A DNA stretch of 64,000 nt, from positions 1 through 64,000 of the forward strand of contig NZ_AMRI01000022.1 in assembly GCF_000299915.1 (NCBI RefSeq), written 5' to 3'. Under the pieces are notes generated by a model. That model saw only the letters and a program-made list of their open reading frames with translations. It was not told the origin of the DNA and searched no databases. Both the position numbers and the translations under genes were made by a program. This stretch comes from Gallaecimonas xiamenensis 3-C-1 (GTDB lineage Bacteria; Pseudomonadota; Gammaproteobacteria; Enterobacterales; Gallaecimonadaceae). Shown piece after piece: positions 50,514-59,086 of the stretch; positions within the stretch are counted from its first letter, which is position 1; every line of letters begins with the position of its first letter.

Positions 50514-52805
50514 GTGAAGCCATCCCCCAAAACCGCCCTGCCCGGCCTGCTGATACTGCTGCCCCTGAGCAATGCCCTGGCCCAGGACAGCGACAACCTG
50601 GAAGTGGAACAGATCACCGTCACGGCGCAAAAGCGCGGTGAGAACCTGCAGGAAGTGCCCCTGGCGGTGTCGGTGCTGAGCAACAAGGATCTGGAACGGG
50701 GCAATATCCAGTCTTTCCAGGATATCCAATACTCGGTGCCCAACCTGACCATGGCCACCTATTCTCCCTTTGCCACCACGGTCAACATGCGCGGCGTGCC
50801 TTCCAACCCCAACGGTGTGTTCAACTCCGGCACCAGCCCGGGCCTGGGCATTTACGTGGACGGCGTGGTCTATGCCAGGGCCACCGGCTTTAACCAGGAG
50901 CTGAGCAACATAGAGCGGGTGGAAGTGCTGCGCGGCCCCCAGGGCACCTTGTTTGGCCAGAACACCAACCTGGGGGTGGTCAATATCGTTACCCGCAAGC
51001 CCTCCGATTTGCTGGAAGGCAAACTGAAGATTGACCTTGGCAACTACGATTTGCGCCGCTTCAACGGCTATATCTCCGGGCCCCTTATCGACAACACCCT
51101 GGCCGCCAGCCTGACCGGCTTTTCGGTGAAACGGGACGGCTACCAGCACAACCTGGCCGGCGGCGAAGACCTGCAAGACGACGACCGCTACGGCGGCCGC
51201 GCCCAGTTCCGCTTTACCCCCAACGACCAGCTGACCCTGGACGTCAACGCCGAGCTGTTAAAGGAAGACTCCCTGCCCCCGGCCAACAAGCTGACCGCCG
51301 TCAGCCCCTATGGCCTGGCCGCCCTTGGCCTGTACAACAACGGCGTCAGCGCCGCCGACTACCTGACCCCGGGCAAGCGCGACCTCTACGCCAATGCCGA
51401 CGAGTCCTTTGGCAGCCGCGACAACTGGGGCCTGGATGCCACCTTGAGCTACCGCTTCGACAACGGCTTTGAGTTCAAGGCCATCACCGCCCGCAAAGTC
51501 TATGATTCCAGCGTCGGCAATGACGCCGACGGCACCGACATCCGCCTCTACCATTCGGTAGAAACCGAGAACAACGACCAGTTCACCCAGGAATTCCAGC
51601 TGATCTCCCCCTCGGACCAGCCCCTGCGCTATGTGGCCGGCCTCTATTATCTGGATAACGACGCAGTCAACGACCAGGCCTTCGGCTCGACGGCCGGTAT
51701 CTTCGGTATCCCCACCGGCCTGCCCCAGCCCTACCCCCAGAGCCTGAACCTGGCGCCGAGGGCCGGGGTAACGTTGGGGGGCGATTTGAGCACCAAGAGC
51801 AGCGCCGCCTTCGGTAACCTCACCTACGACTTCAGCGACATCTACAGCGGTTTTGTCGGCCTGCGTTATTCCCAGGTGGACAAGAAGATGCGCTTCTTCC
51901 AGAACGGTTTTGCCACCTCTCTGCCCGGCGTCTACCTGCTGGACTACCACGACATTCCCGAAACCCACCAGAAGCAGGACGACAGCTTCCTGTCCTGGAC
52001 CCTGGGGGCCAATGCCCGTATCGAGGGGCTGACCGATCAGCCCATCCACACCTACGCCAAGGTGTCCCGTGGCTACAAGGAAGGGGGCTATAACTTCCGG
52101 CCCCAGTCCCTGGACGCTATCGGGGGCGACACCAGCAACCCGCAGATGGACTTTGGCCGGGAACAGGTCACCAGCTATGAGCTGGGCCTGAAAAGCGATC
52201 TGTTCGAGCGCCGGGTGCGCCTGAACCTGGCCGCTTTCTACCTGGATTACCAGGACATCCAGACCCGGGTGGTGGACGACGCCGGTGTTAACCGGGTGAT
52301 CAACGGCCCCGCCGCCACCAGTAAGGGCCTTGAAGCGGAACTGACGGTCAGGGCCCATCAGTACCTGTCCTTCAATGCCGCCCTGGGTTATGCCGACGCC
52401 ACCTTCGATGACTTCAGCAACTGCCACGCCGTGGATGATTGCACCGGCAACCGGCTGCCCGGCGCCTCCAAGTGGACCGCCACCGCCGGCGTCAACCTTG
52501 ACTACCCGCTGCTGAGCAACTGGGACCTGTTCGCCGGCCTTGATTACAGCTACCACAGCGCCATGTATTCCGACGCCCGCAACCTTGACAGCACCAAGTT
52601 GGACGACAGCCACAGGGTCAACGCCCAACTGGGCCTGGTGTCCGATGACGGCAGCCTGGAAGTGATGCTCTGGGCCAAGAACCTGCTGGACCAGGACGAC
52701 AAGGTCTATGTACAGGACCTGGCCAGCTCCGACCTCAGTATCAGCACCGAGATCTATGCCCCGCCACGGACCTTCGGCATCAGCTTCATCTACAGCTTCT
52801 ACTGA
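50514..52805 (+). CDS. TonB-dependent receptor, ligand unknown, beside a membrane AraC regulator
   Basis: 763-residue outer-membrane receptor, GTG start with AAGGAGAAGGACA before it. A signal peptide ends near SNALAQDS (about residue 23), and a TonB-box-like EQITVTAQKRGENLQEVP follows. The plug has NMRGVPSNPNGV, GIYVDGVVYARATGFNQELS and ERVEVLRGPQGTLFGQNTN. The barrel ends GISFIYSFY. The motifs place it in the large alteromonad/xanthomonad-type group with many unknown ligands. No Fur box is seen before it. The divergent AraC-type regulator and the peptidase beyond it suggest an organic nutrient, perhaps a peptide, rather than iron. Confidence 0.87.
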   Translation: MKPSPKTALPGLLILLPLSNALAQDSDNLEVEQITVTAQKRGENLQEVPLAVSVLSNKDLERGNIQSFQDIQYSVPNLTMATYSPFATTVNMRGVPSNPNGVFNSGTSPGLGIYVDGVVYARATGFNQELSNIERVEVLRGPQGTLFGQNTNLGVVNIVTRKPSDLLEGKLKIDLGNYDLRRFNGYISGPLIDNTLAASLTGFSVKRDGYQHNLAGGEDLQDDDRYGGRAQFRFTPNDQLTLDVNAELLKEDSLPPANKLTAVSPYGLAALGLYNNGVSAADYLTPGKRDLYANADESFGSRDNWGLDATLSYRFDNGFEFKAITARKVYDSSVGNDADGTDIRLYHSVETENNDQFTQEFQLISPSDQPLRYVAGLYYLDNDAVNDQAFGSTAGIFGIPTGLPQPYPQSLNLAPRAGVTLGGDLSTKSSAAFGNLTYDFSDIYSGFVGLRYSQVDKKMRFFQNGFATSLPGVYLLDYHDIPETHQKQDDSFLSWTLGANARIEGLTDQPIHTYAKVSRGYKEGGYNFRPQSLDAIGGDTSNPQMDFGREQVTSYELGLKSDLFERRVRLNLAAFYLDYQDIQTRVVDDAGVNRVINGPAATSKGLEAELTVRAHQYLSFNAALGYADATFDDFSNCHAVDDCTGNRLPGASKWTATAGVNLDYPLLSNWDLFAGLDYSYHSAMYSDARNLDSTKLDDSHRVNAQLGLVSDDGSLEVMLWAKNLLDQDDKVYVQDLASSDLSISTEIYAPPRTFGISFIYSFY

Positions 52806-52806
52806 G

Positions 52807-52832
52807 AAAAGGGCCCTTGCGGGCCCTTTTTT
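52807..52832. terminator. Terminator between receptor and Ntn hydrolase
   Basis: AAAAGGGCCC, loop TTGC, GGGCCCTTTTTT, between convergent genes. Confidence 0.9.
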
Positions 52833-52838
52833 AAACGC

Positions 52839-53897
52839 TTATGGAGTCAGCCCAAGAAAGGGAAAGGGCGGACTCGCCTGGAACTTGCCAGCCACATTGC
52901 CGGCATAGACATTGCGCTGCTCTGGCCCCAAATCCAGTTTTTTCACCTGGCCGGTCTCGGCGGAGAAATCGAGATCTTTGAGGTTGACCCAGAAGGTATT
53001 GGGGGTCAGGGCCGACTCGAAGAAATAGCGCATGGCCTTGTGGTCCACCAGGGTCCGCCAACGGGTGGAGGAAATATTGGGCTGGTCCGGCGTCGTCAGG
53101 CCAAAGGGGACCGAGACATTGCGTATCACGCTAAATACGCTGGCCACCGCCTTGGCTGGGTCTTCGTGCTTGGGAATGGCATTGATGTAAAAGGCAGCCC
53201 GGGCAAAACGGTCAGACGCCCTGTTGGTCCCGGGCAACATCACGGTGCCACCAATCTGTTGCCAGTAGCTATTCAGGGCCAGTTGCTGGTCGAACACGGG
53301 AGAGTTGGTCATCACCTGGTACTGACGGCCGTGGTGGATCACCTGGCGGCCTCCCAGGTACTCGATGATGGCGCTGTCGCCACTGCTGTCGGACAACGAC
53401 AGGTGCAAGGTGGCCAGGCGTTTTTCGCCAGGCACCTGGTCCGTTACCAAGGTGAAGGGCTCCTGGGCCAAGGCCTTGACCGCCTGGTCCACTGTGGCGA
53501 AATTGTCCAACACATACTGGGCCCAGGCCGCTATGGTCAGCCCGGGTTTGCTGTCCTGGTTGAAGTCCGGGTACTGCGACGCCACCAGCCACAGCAGGTT
53601 GGCGGCCAGGCCCTTCTCGTTAACCCCGTCGGTGGTGGAAATATCGTATCCGGTGGCCACCACCGAGCCGTATCTGGACGTCCAGCGCAGGGAGTTTTCC
53701 CCCGCCTGGCCAGTGCGGGCCATGCCCCTTGGCAATACCCACAGGTTGGTACCCACATCTACCTTCCAGTCCATGGTACGGCCGGTGATCACCTCCCCTT
53801 TGTCACCTAGGTAGACCACCCTGGTACAGGCCATGGCCCCCAGGCTGAGCATGCTGGTTGCCAATAGCAGTCCCAACAGAGGGTGCTTGCGCTTCAT
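52839..53897 (-). CDS. Exported Ntn hydrolase, choloylglycine/penicillin V acylase family
   Basis: 352-residue linear-amide hydrolase. A signal peptide is removed to expose the N-terminal nucleophile Cys24 (SLGAMA followed by CTRVVYLGDKG). Other family residues are ITGRTMDWKVD and VMTNSPVFDQQLALNSYW, then an N and R region near NISSTRWRT. It would act in the periplasm. Related enzymes cleave penicillin V, bile acid conjugates or N-acyl homoserine lactones. Marine and soil Gram-negative members more often take acyl-homoserine lactones or beta-lactam side chains; this one cannot be assigned. Single gene with GGAGG before the start, convergent with the receptor. Confidence 0.87.
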   Translation of the reverse strand: MKRKHPLLGLLLATSMLSLGAMACTRVVYLGDKGEVITGRTMDWKVDVGTNLWVLPRGMARTGQAGENSLRWTSRYGSVVATGYDISTTDGVNEKGLAANLLWLVASQYPDFNQDSKPGLTIAAWAQYVLDNFATVDQAVKALAQEPFTLVTDQVPGEKRLATLHLSLSDSSGDSAIIEYLGGRQVIHHGRQYQVMTNSPVFDQQLALNSYWQQIGGTVMLPGTNRASDRFARAAFYINAIPKHEDPAKAVASVFSVIRNVSVPFGLTTPDQPNISSTRWRTLVDHKAMRYFFESALTPNTFWVNLKDLDFSAETGQVKKLDLGPEQRNVYAGNVAGKFQASPPFPFLGLTP

Positions 53898-54090
53898 CTT
53901 GCCTCCTTGCCACTAACAGCTTGATAGAACAAGAAAAGACTATGGTCGCCTGCGATTAGCCTCGCAAGAAGCCAAGGCTAATATAAGGATTCACCAACCC
54001 CCTGTCGCTTTTAAAAAGCGTGATCGGCCTCCTTTTATTTTTACCCAGGCCCTTTACTATGAATAAAAGGTGAACGTCTTGAGGTGCCCA

Positions 54091-54564
54091 ATGAAAGTGC
54101 TGCTGTCTTGCTGCCTGCTGTTGTTTTCCAGCCTGGCCCCGGCCTCATCCCAGGCCGACAAGGTGGTGGTGCACAAGTCCAGCTACAGCCTTTCCTTGGT
54201 AAGAGACGGCCAGGTCTTCAAGCGCTTCTGGATAGCCTTGGGATCGGCCCCCTTTGGCCACAAGACTCGCGAGGGTGACCAACGCACCCCTGAGGGGCGT
54301 TACCTGCTGGACTACAAGAAAGCCGATTCCGCCTTCTACAAGGCCATCCATATCGACTACCCCAATGCCGATGATCTAGCCCGGGCCAGGGCCATGGGCG
54401 TGCCCCCTGGTGGGCGCATCATGATCCACGGCCAGCGCAGCGGCTTTAACCCCAGGGTGCAACCGTCCAACTGGACCAACGGTTGCATCGCCCTGCTCAA
54501 CCAAGACATGGACGAGCTCTGGGCTGCCGTGGCCCCAGGTACACCCATCGAGATCTACCCCTGA
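54091..54564 (+). CDS. L,D-transpeptidase (YkuD domain)
   Basis: 157-residue exported protein. A signal peptide (LLSCCLLLFSSLAPASSQA) is followed by a short YkuD catalytic domain. The core is IMIHGQRSG with His113, followed by WTNGCIAL with Cys132, matching the HG..S/TxGC pattern. It would cross-link peptidoglycan or lipoproteins in the periplasm, or tailor a cross-link. It has no LysM domain. The ATG at 54091 has GAGGTGCCC before it, while an upstream GTG is less suited. Divergent from the Ntn hydrolase. Confidence 0.88.
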   Translation: MKVLLSCCLLLFSSLAPASSQADKVVVHKSSYSLSLVRDGQVFKRFWIALGSAPFGHKTREGDQRTPEGRYLLDYKKADSAFYKAIHIDYPNADDLARARAMGVPPGGRIMIHGQRSGFNPRVQPSNWTNGCIALLNQDMDELWAAVAPGTPIEIYP

Positions 54565-54691
54565 TCCTTGGTGGCTCCGCCATCCTTCCTTAGAGCCTTT
54601 CCCGTCCATTGGCCAAGGCCAACCGTTCGTCGCATCCACCGGAGTTTTTAGCTTTACAGCCATTGTTGTGAGCAGTACCCTTCGTCGCCAT

Positions 54692-54706
54692 TGATAATCA
54701 CTCTCA
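54692..54706. promoter_or_regulatory. Fur box upstream of the FepA-like receptor
   Basis: TGATAATCACTCTCA matches TGATAATnATTATCA at 12 of 14 defined positions, including the whole left half, and AT-rich sequence follows. It lies 46 bases before the receptor start. Confidence 0.72.
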
Positions 54707-54752
54707 TTTGTATATGTGAGTGATTCCCGCTTAGCCACGAAGAGGATATTCC

Positions 54753-56975
54753 ATGGCCACCCGCACTCCTGCTGCCCTTTTTGCCTGCAGCGCCCTGACT
54801 CTGGCGCTTGGCGCCGCCTTTGCCCATGCCGATGAGGCCAAGCAGCAGGATGCCCAGGAAAATATCCTGGTGCTGGGTACGGCCCAGGAGCAGGTGAAGC
54901 AGTCGCTGGGGGTGTCGGTCATTACTGCCGAGGATCTGATCCGCCGCCCGCCGGCCAACGATCTGTCCGAGATCATCCGCAAGATGCCCGGGGTCAACCT
55001 CACCGGCAACAGCGCCTCCGGCCAGTACGGCAATAACCGCCAAATCGATCTGCGTGGCATGGGCCCGGAAAACACCCTGATCCTGGTGGACGGCAAGCCG
55101 GTCAGCTCGCGCAATGCGGTACGCATGGGCCGCTCCGGTGAGCGTAACAGCCGGGGCGACACCAACTGGGTGCCGGTAGAAGCGGTAGAGCGTATCGAGG
55201 TGCTGCGCGGCCCGGCCGCTGCCCGCTACGGTTCCGGCGCCGCCGGCGGCGTGATCAACATCGTCACCAAAGCCCCCAGCGAAGCCCTGACCGGTTCCGT
55301 CAGCCTCTTTGCAGCCGAGCCCGAGGACAGCCGCGAAGGCAATACCCGCCGCCTGGGCTTTAACCTGGCCGGCGGCCTGAGCCAGGACCTGTCTTTCCGC
55401 CTCTACGGCAACATCAATAAAACCGACGCCGACAGCCTGGATCTCAACGGCGACTTTGCCAACAGCGAGGGGGCCACCCCCCCGGCCGGCCGTGAGGGGG
55501 TCCGCAACAAGGACATCAACGGCCTGTTGCGCTGGGATCTGAGCCCGGAGCAGGTGCTGGAATTTGAAGCCGGCTACAGCCGCCAGGGCAACATCTACGC
55601 CGGTGACAGGGCGGTGAGCAGCAACGGCTCTGACCTGTTGACCGAATTGGCCAACGGCGGCGCCGAAACCAACACCGTCTACCGCAGCGCCGCGTCCGTG
55701 GCCCACAGGGCCGACTGGGGCTTTGCCACTTCCAACCTGGTATTGGCTTATGAAAACACCCGCAACTATCGCCTCAACGAAGGCCTGGCCGGCGGCGTGG
55801 AAGGCAGCATCACCAACGACGGCGCCAAGTCCACCTCTACCCTGGACAGTCTGACCCTCAACGGTGACATCAACATCCCCCTGGATTTTGCCGGCCTCAG
55901 CCAGATGCTGACCCTGGGTATGGAACTGGGCAAGGACGAGTTGGACGACCCCTACTCCATGAGCCAAGGCACAGGCTCCGGCGGCGCGGTACCGGGCGCC
56001 GAAGAAGGCACCCGTGACGGCAAGTCCGACGCCACTTACCAGGCCCTCTACGTCGAAGACAATATCGAGCTGACCCTGGACTGGATCCTCACCCCCGGGG
56101 TGCGCTTTGACCACAACAGCCTGTTCGGCAACAACTGGAGCCCCTACCTGAGCACCGCCTACCAGTTGACCGACAACCTGACCCTGCGCGGCGGCATTGC
56201 CAAGGCCTTCAAGGCCCCCAACCTCTACCAGGCCAACCCCAACTACCTCTACTACACCAGAGGCAACGGCTGCCCTGTAGACTTCCCCAGCCTGGGAGCC
56301 GGCTGCTATATCCAGGGTAATGACGACCTGGACGCCGAGACCAGCGTCAACAAGGAGCTGGGCCTGGAGTACGTCAACGGCGGCTGGACCGCCAGCCTGG
56401 CCTACTTCCGCAACGACTATAAGAACAAGATCATCTCCGGCATGGTGCCCACCGGTACCACCGACAGCGACGGCCGCGTCTTCAAGTGGAGCAACGCCGA
56501 CAAGGCGGTGGTGGCAGGGGTGGAAGGTAACCTCAAGGTGCCTTTGCTGGGCCAGATGGGCGAGGTGCTGAGCTGGAACACCAACTTCACCTACATGGAT
56601 GAAAACAACGACAAGGACACAGGTGAGCCCCTGTCGGTGATCCCCCGCTATACCGTCAACTCCATGCTCGACTGGCAGGTGAATGAGGCGCTGATGCTGT
56701 CTTTCACCGCCACCCGTTACGGCACTCAGAAGCCCCGTAACCTCACCAGCACCGGTGCCAGCGCCGAAGGGGACGCCCTCAAGGAGCGAGACCCTTACTC
56801 GGTGCTGAGCCTGGGCGGCAGCTACCGCCTGAACTACGCCCTGCGTTTTGGTTTCGGCGTCACCAACCTTACCGACCGCCAGTTGCTCCGTGAAAACAAC
56901 AGTGGCGGGGCCGGTGCCAACACCTACAACGAGCCGGGCCGCGCCTACTACCTGTCAGCCACCTACAGCTTCTAA
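54753..56975 (+). CDS. Catecholate siderophore receptor, FepA/PirA-like
   Basis: 740-residue outer-membrane receptor. The signal peptide ends near AFAHADEA (about 28). The TonB-box-like ENILVLGTAQEQ and a plug with QIDLRGMGPENTLILVDGKPV follow. The FepA-family long plug loop SSRNAVRMGRSGERNSRGDTNWVP precedes RIEVLRGPAAARYGSGAAGG. A Cys pair in the barrel (GNGCPVD; GAGCYIQG) is also typical of FepA and relatives. The terminal residue is Phe. It is preceded by a Fur-type box and followed by an IroE-like esterase after 46 bases. Enterobactin or a related tri-catecholate is the likely ligand. Confidence 0.88.
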   Translation: MATRTPAALFACSALTLALGAAFAHADEAKQQDAQENILVLGTAQEQVKQSLGVSVITAEDLIRRPPANDLSEIIRKMPGVNLTGNSASGQYGNNRQIDLRGMGPENTLILVDGKPVSSRNAVRMGRSGERNSRGDTNWVPVEAVERIEVLRGPAAARYGSGAAGGVINIVTKAPSEALTGSVSLFAAEPEDSREGNTRRLGFNLAGGLSQDLSFRLYGNINKTDADSLDLNGDFANSEGATPPAGREGVRNKDINGLLRWDLSPEQVLEFEAGYSRQGNIYAGDRAVSSNGSDLLTELANGGAETNTVYRSAASVAHRADWGFATSNLVLAYENTRNYRLNEGLAGGVEGSITNDGAKSTSTLDSLTLNGDINIPLDFAGLSQMLTLGMELGKDELDDPYSMSQGTGSGGAVPGAEEGTRDGKSDATYQALYVEDNIELTLDWILTPGVRFDHNSLFGNNWSPYLSTAYQLTDNLTLRGGIAKAFKAPNLYQANPNYLYYTRGNGCPVDFPSLGAGCYIQGNDDLDAETSVNKELGLEYVNGGWTASLAYFRNDYKNKIISGMVPTGTTDSDGRVFKWSNADKAVVAGVEGNLKVPLLGQMGEVLSWNTNFTYMDENNDKDTGEPLSVIPRYTVNSMLDWQVNEALMLSFTATRYGTQKPRNLTSTGASAEGDALKERDPYSVLSLGGSYRLNYALRFGFGVTNLTDRQLLRENNSGGAGANTYNEPGRAYYLSATYSF

Positions 56976-56981
56976 CTGACA

Positions 56982-57006
56982 AAGCCCGCCTGGCGGGCTT
57001 TTTTAT
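56982..57006 (+). terminator. Hairpin between the FepA-like receptor and the esterase
   Basis: AAAGCCCGCC, TGGCGGGCTTTTTT with a very short loop. It would lower but perhaps not stop transcription into the esterase gene, 15 bases further on. Confidence 0.75.
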
Positions 57007-57021
57007 TATGAGGACTTACTG

Positions 57022-57906
57022 ATGTTACGTGTCCTGTTGCTATGCCTGCTGGCCTTTGGCGCCCAGGCCCGCCCCGACCTGTCCAAGCCCCTGGGCCCCA
57101 CCTGGGCCGATGGCAGCTCCCGCTACTACCGTTTCCAAAGCCAACTGCTGGACTCGGCGGACGGCCAGCGCCACTACAAGCTGACGGTGGCCATTCCCAA
57201 GGCCCAGGCACCCGAAGCCGGCTTCCCGGTGCTCTACCTGCTGGACGGCAATGCCGCCATGGCGGCCCTTGACGACAATAAACTGGCCCCCCTGGCCGCC
57301 CAAACCCTGCCGGTGCTGGTGGCTATCGGTTACCAGACCGAACTGCGTTTTGACGTGAACGCCAGGGCCCTGGACTACACGCCGCCGGCCCTGGACGGCA
57401 AACCTATCGAAGGAGAAAGGCCGGCCGGCGGCGCCGATGAGTTTCTCGCCCTTATCGAAGCCAAGATAAAACCGCTGGTAGCGGGTCTCGTGACCATCGA
57501 CCGCCAGCGCCAGACCTTGTGGGGTCATTCTTTCGGCGGCCTCTTTACCATGCACGTGCTGGCCACGGCGCCGGCAAGTTTTCAGGCTTACGCCGCTGCC
57601 GACCCGTCCTTTTGGTGGCAAGACGGTGAGCCCCTGGCGCGCCTCAAGGCCCTGGCCGAGCATCCCCCTGCCCCAGGCACGGCGGTATTGATCATGCATG
57701 GCGGCGCCAAGGCAAAGGACAGGGGGCCTCGCCCGGCCAGGGGCAAGGCTCCCCCTGATGCCATCCGCCAAGCCAGCCGCCAACTGGCTGAGCTGCCCGG
57801 CGTCAGGGTGCATTACCGCGAATATCCCGCCCTTAGCCACGGGCCTTTGTTGCCCGCCTCGCTGCTGCCGGCCTTGCGCCTGGCCCAGGGCCACCTGGAC
57901 GACTAG
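57022..57906 (+). CDS. Periplasmic trilactone siderophore esterase, IroE-like
   Basis: 294-residue alpha/beta hydrolase of the esterase D/BesA/IroE group. A signal peptide (VLLLCLLAFGAQA) is followed by KLTVAIPKAQAPEAGFPVLYLLDGNAAMA and the nucleophile Ser170 in TLWGHSFGGLFTMHV. The C-terminal ALSHGP fits the catalytic His. Such enzymes cut enterobactin-type trilactones in the periplasm, releasing iron for uptake. It stands just after a FepA-like receptor, consistent with joint function in use of a siderophore, possibly a foreign one, since no siderophore biosynthesis genes are here. Confidence 0.83.
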   Translation: MLRVLLLCLLAFGAQARPDLSKPLGPTWADGSSRYYRFQSQLLDSADGQRHYKLTVAIPKAQAPEAGFPVLYLLDGNAAMAALDDNKLAPLAAQTLPVLVAIGYQTELRFDVNARALDYTPPALDGKPIEGERPAGGADEFLALIEAKIKPLVAGLVTIDRQRQTLWGHSFGGLFTMHVLATAPASFQAYAAADPSFWWQDGEPLARLKALAEHPPAPGTAVLIMHGGAKAKDRGPRPARGKAPPDAIRQASRQLAELPGVRVHYREYPALSHGPLLPASLLPALRLAQGHLDD

Positions 57907-57919
57907 ATAAACAGGCAAG

Positions 57920-57947
57920 AAAAAGCCCCGCTTTGGCGGGGCTTTGT
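57920..57947. terminator. Terminator between esterase and small HTH gene
   Basis: AAAAAGCCCCGC, loop TTTG, GCGGGGCTTTGTT between convergent genes. Confidence 0.85.
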
Positions 57948-58198
57948 TATTTGAGGGCGGCCATGACCCGCGACAGGTCGTTTTCCAAGGCACGCAGTAT
58001 GGCTTTCGCCGGCCCCGTGGGCTCGCGGCGCCCCTGCTCCCAATGGCGCAAGGTACCCATATTCACTTCGATCATGGCGGCAAAGGCCTTCTGGGTTAAA
58101 CCTGTCTTGGCCCTGATCGCCTTAATCCTGGGGGCATCAAAGATACTGATCGGGGTGGCGTCCATCCCCGGCACAGCTGCGGTTGCAGAGGTCATCAT
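57947..58198 (-). CDS. Small XRE-type HTH protein (antitoxin-like), no toxin seen
   Basis: 83-residue protein with an XRE helix-turn-helix (about 24-70: RIKAIRAKTGLTQKAFAAMI; TLRHWEQGRREPTG). The RHWEQG and GPAKAILR parts are typical of HigA/NadS-type antitoxins, which pair with RelE-like toxins. No toxin-like frame is visible on either side, so it is an orphan or a stand-alone regulator. It sits between the esterase gene and the lipase cluster. Confidence 0.78.
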   Translation of the reverse strand: MMTSATAAVPGMDATPISIFDAPRIKAIRAKTGLTQKAFAAMIEVNMGTLRHWEQGRREPTGPAKAILRALENDLSRVMAALK

Positions 58199-58507
58199 CG
58201 GTGATCCATGTTTCTTATCGCGTTAAACCAAAAAGGGTTGGGCGCGGGCCAATGCCTGGACGTCGCAGGGGAAAAGGACACAGGTGCCAGACGCTAACGG
58301 CCGCTATCAACTATAAGCGACCAGTCGCCCGCAAATCCTAAAAGGCAATAAAACAAAAAATAAATAACACCATGCCTTATTTATAAAAGCGTCATCCATA
58401 TTAGCACTTTATTCCTATGGCGACTGTCTGCGGCCTGTGCTGGAATTGGCATTCCCCGGGGGCTGGGGTAAACTCTTTGGGTCATTTGACGATGGACTCA
58501 ACCACGG
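58199..58507. other. 309-base region without a gene, upstream of the lipase pair
   Basis: Contains AT-rich sequence (58341-58420) that could hold promoters for the HTH gene on the minus strand and the 58508 gene on the plus strand. GC content falls below that of the flanks. I see no palindrome of known type or small frame with a ribosome site. Confidence 0.5.
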
Positions 58508-59044
58508 ATGGATATGAAGACATACCGCTTCGGCATTAAAGCCAAGCCGTTCTATTTAACGGTGCTGGTTGCCACTCTTCTGCTCCTCCTCTCATATCAG
58601 GCGATTGCAAGTATGTTTGGAATTCCTAAAAAAGAAAACGTTCATTTGACGCCCGCAGTAAATGGCCGCGTTACTCTGAACGGGCAGCCCCTGAGCAACT
58701 TGGAAGTGATTTACTCCCTGACGTATGGCGACGAGCACAAGCTCACCGCCCGTACCGACGAGCAGGGCTATTTCAGCTTTCCTGAAAAGGTCATAGAGTC
58801 AAACCTGCCCAGTAAGCTGTTCGACGAAACCCGGGTATTCCAGGAAATATTCGTTGAGTGGAACAATCAAAATTACACGCTCTGGTATACGGTATTGCCC
58901 GGCATCACATCTGAAAAAGTGGTGGAAGAAAAACTGGCTAAATTGGAATGTGACCTGACCCACCCGGAAAAGGAATACCATTTCGACCGCCAAGACGGCA
59001 CCGATTTTACCCAAGGCGTTTTCAGTATCTGTAATTTCGAATAA
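58508..59044 (+). CDS. Membrane-anchored beta-sandwich protein upstream of a lipase, possible immunity protein
   Basis: 178-residue protein. One N-terminal membrane helix (FYLTVLVATLLLLLSYQAIA) places the rest outside. The remainder resembles a carboxypeptidase-regulatory or transthyretin-like beta-sandwich (NGRVTLNGQPLSNLEVIYSL, then TARTDEQGYFSFPEK), as in DUF6795. The ATG at 58508 lacks a strong ribosome site. The lipase gene starts 42 bases downstream, so they are probably co-transcribed. Codon use is less GC-rich than its neighbours, suggesting transfer. An immunity role for the lipase is inference from topology and position. Confidence 0.68.
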   Translation: MDMKTYRFGIKAKPFYLTVLVATLLLLLSYQAIASMFGIPKKENVHLTPAVNGRVTLNGQPLSNLEVIYSLTYGDEHKLTARTDEQGYFSFPEKVIESNLPSKLFDETRVFQEIFVEWNNQNYTLWYTVLPGITSEKVVEEKLAKLECDLTHPEKEYHFDRQDGTDFTQGVFSICNFE

Positions 59045-59086
59045 TAGTGCGTCACCAAGGAATTTAATTTAAAAAGGAGCTTTGCG

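Noticed and set aside
57947-58198. Toxin-antitoxin module around the XRE protein
   Set aside because: No RelE-like toxin frame is found on either side.
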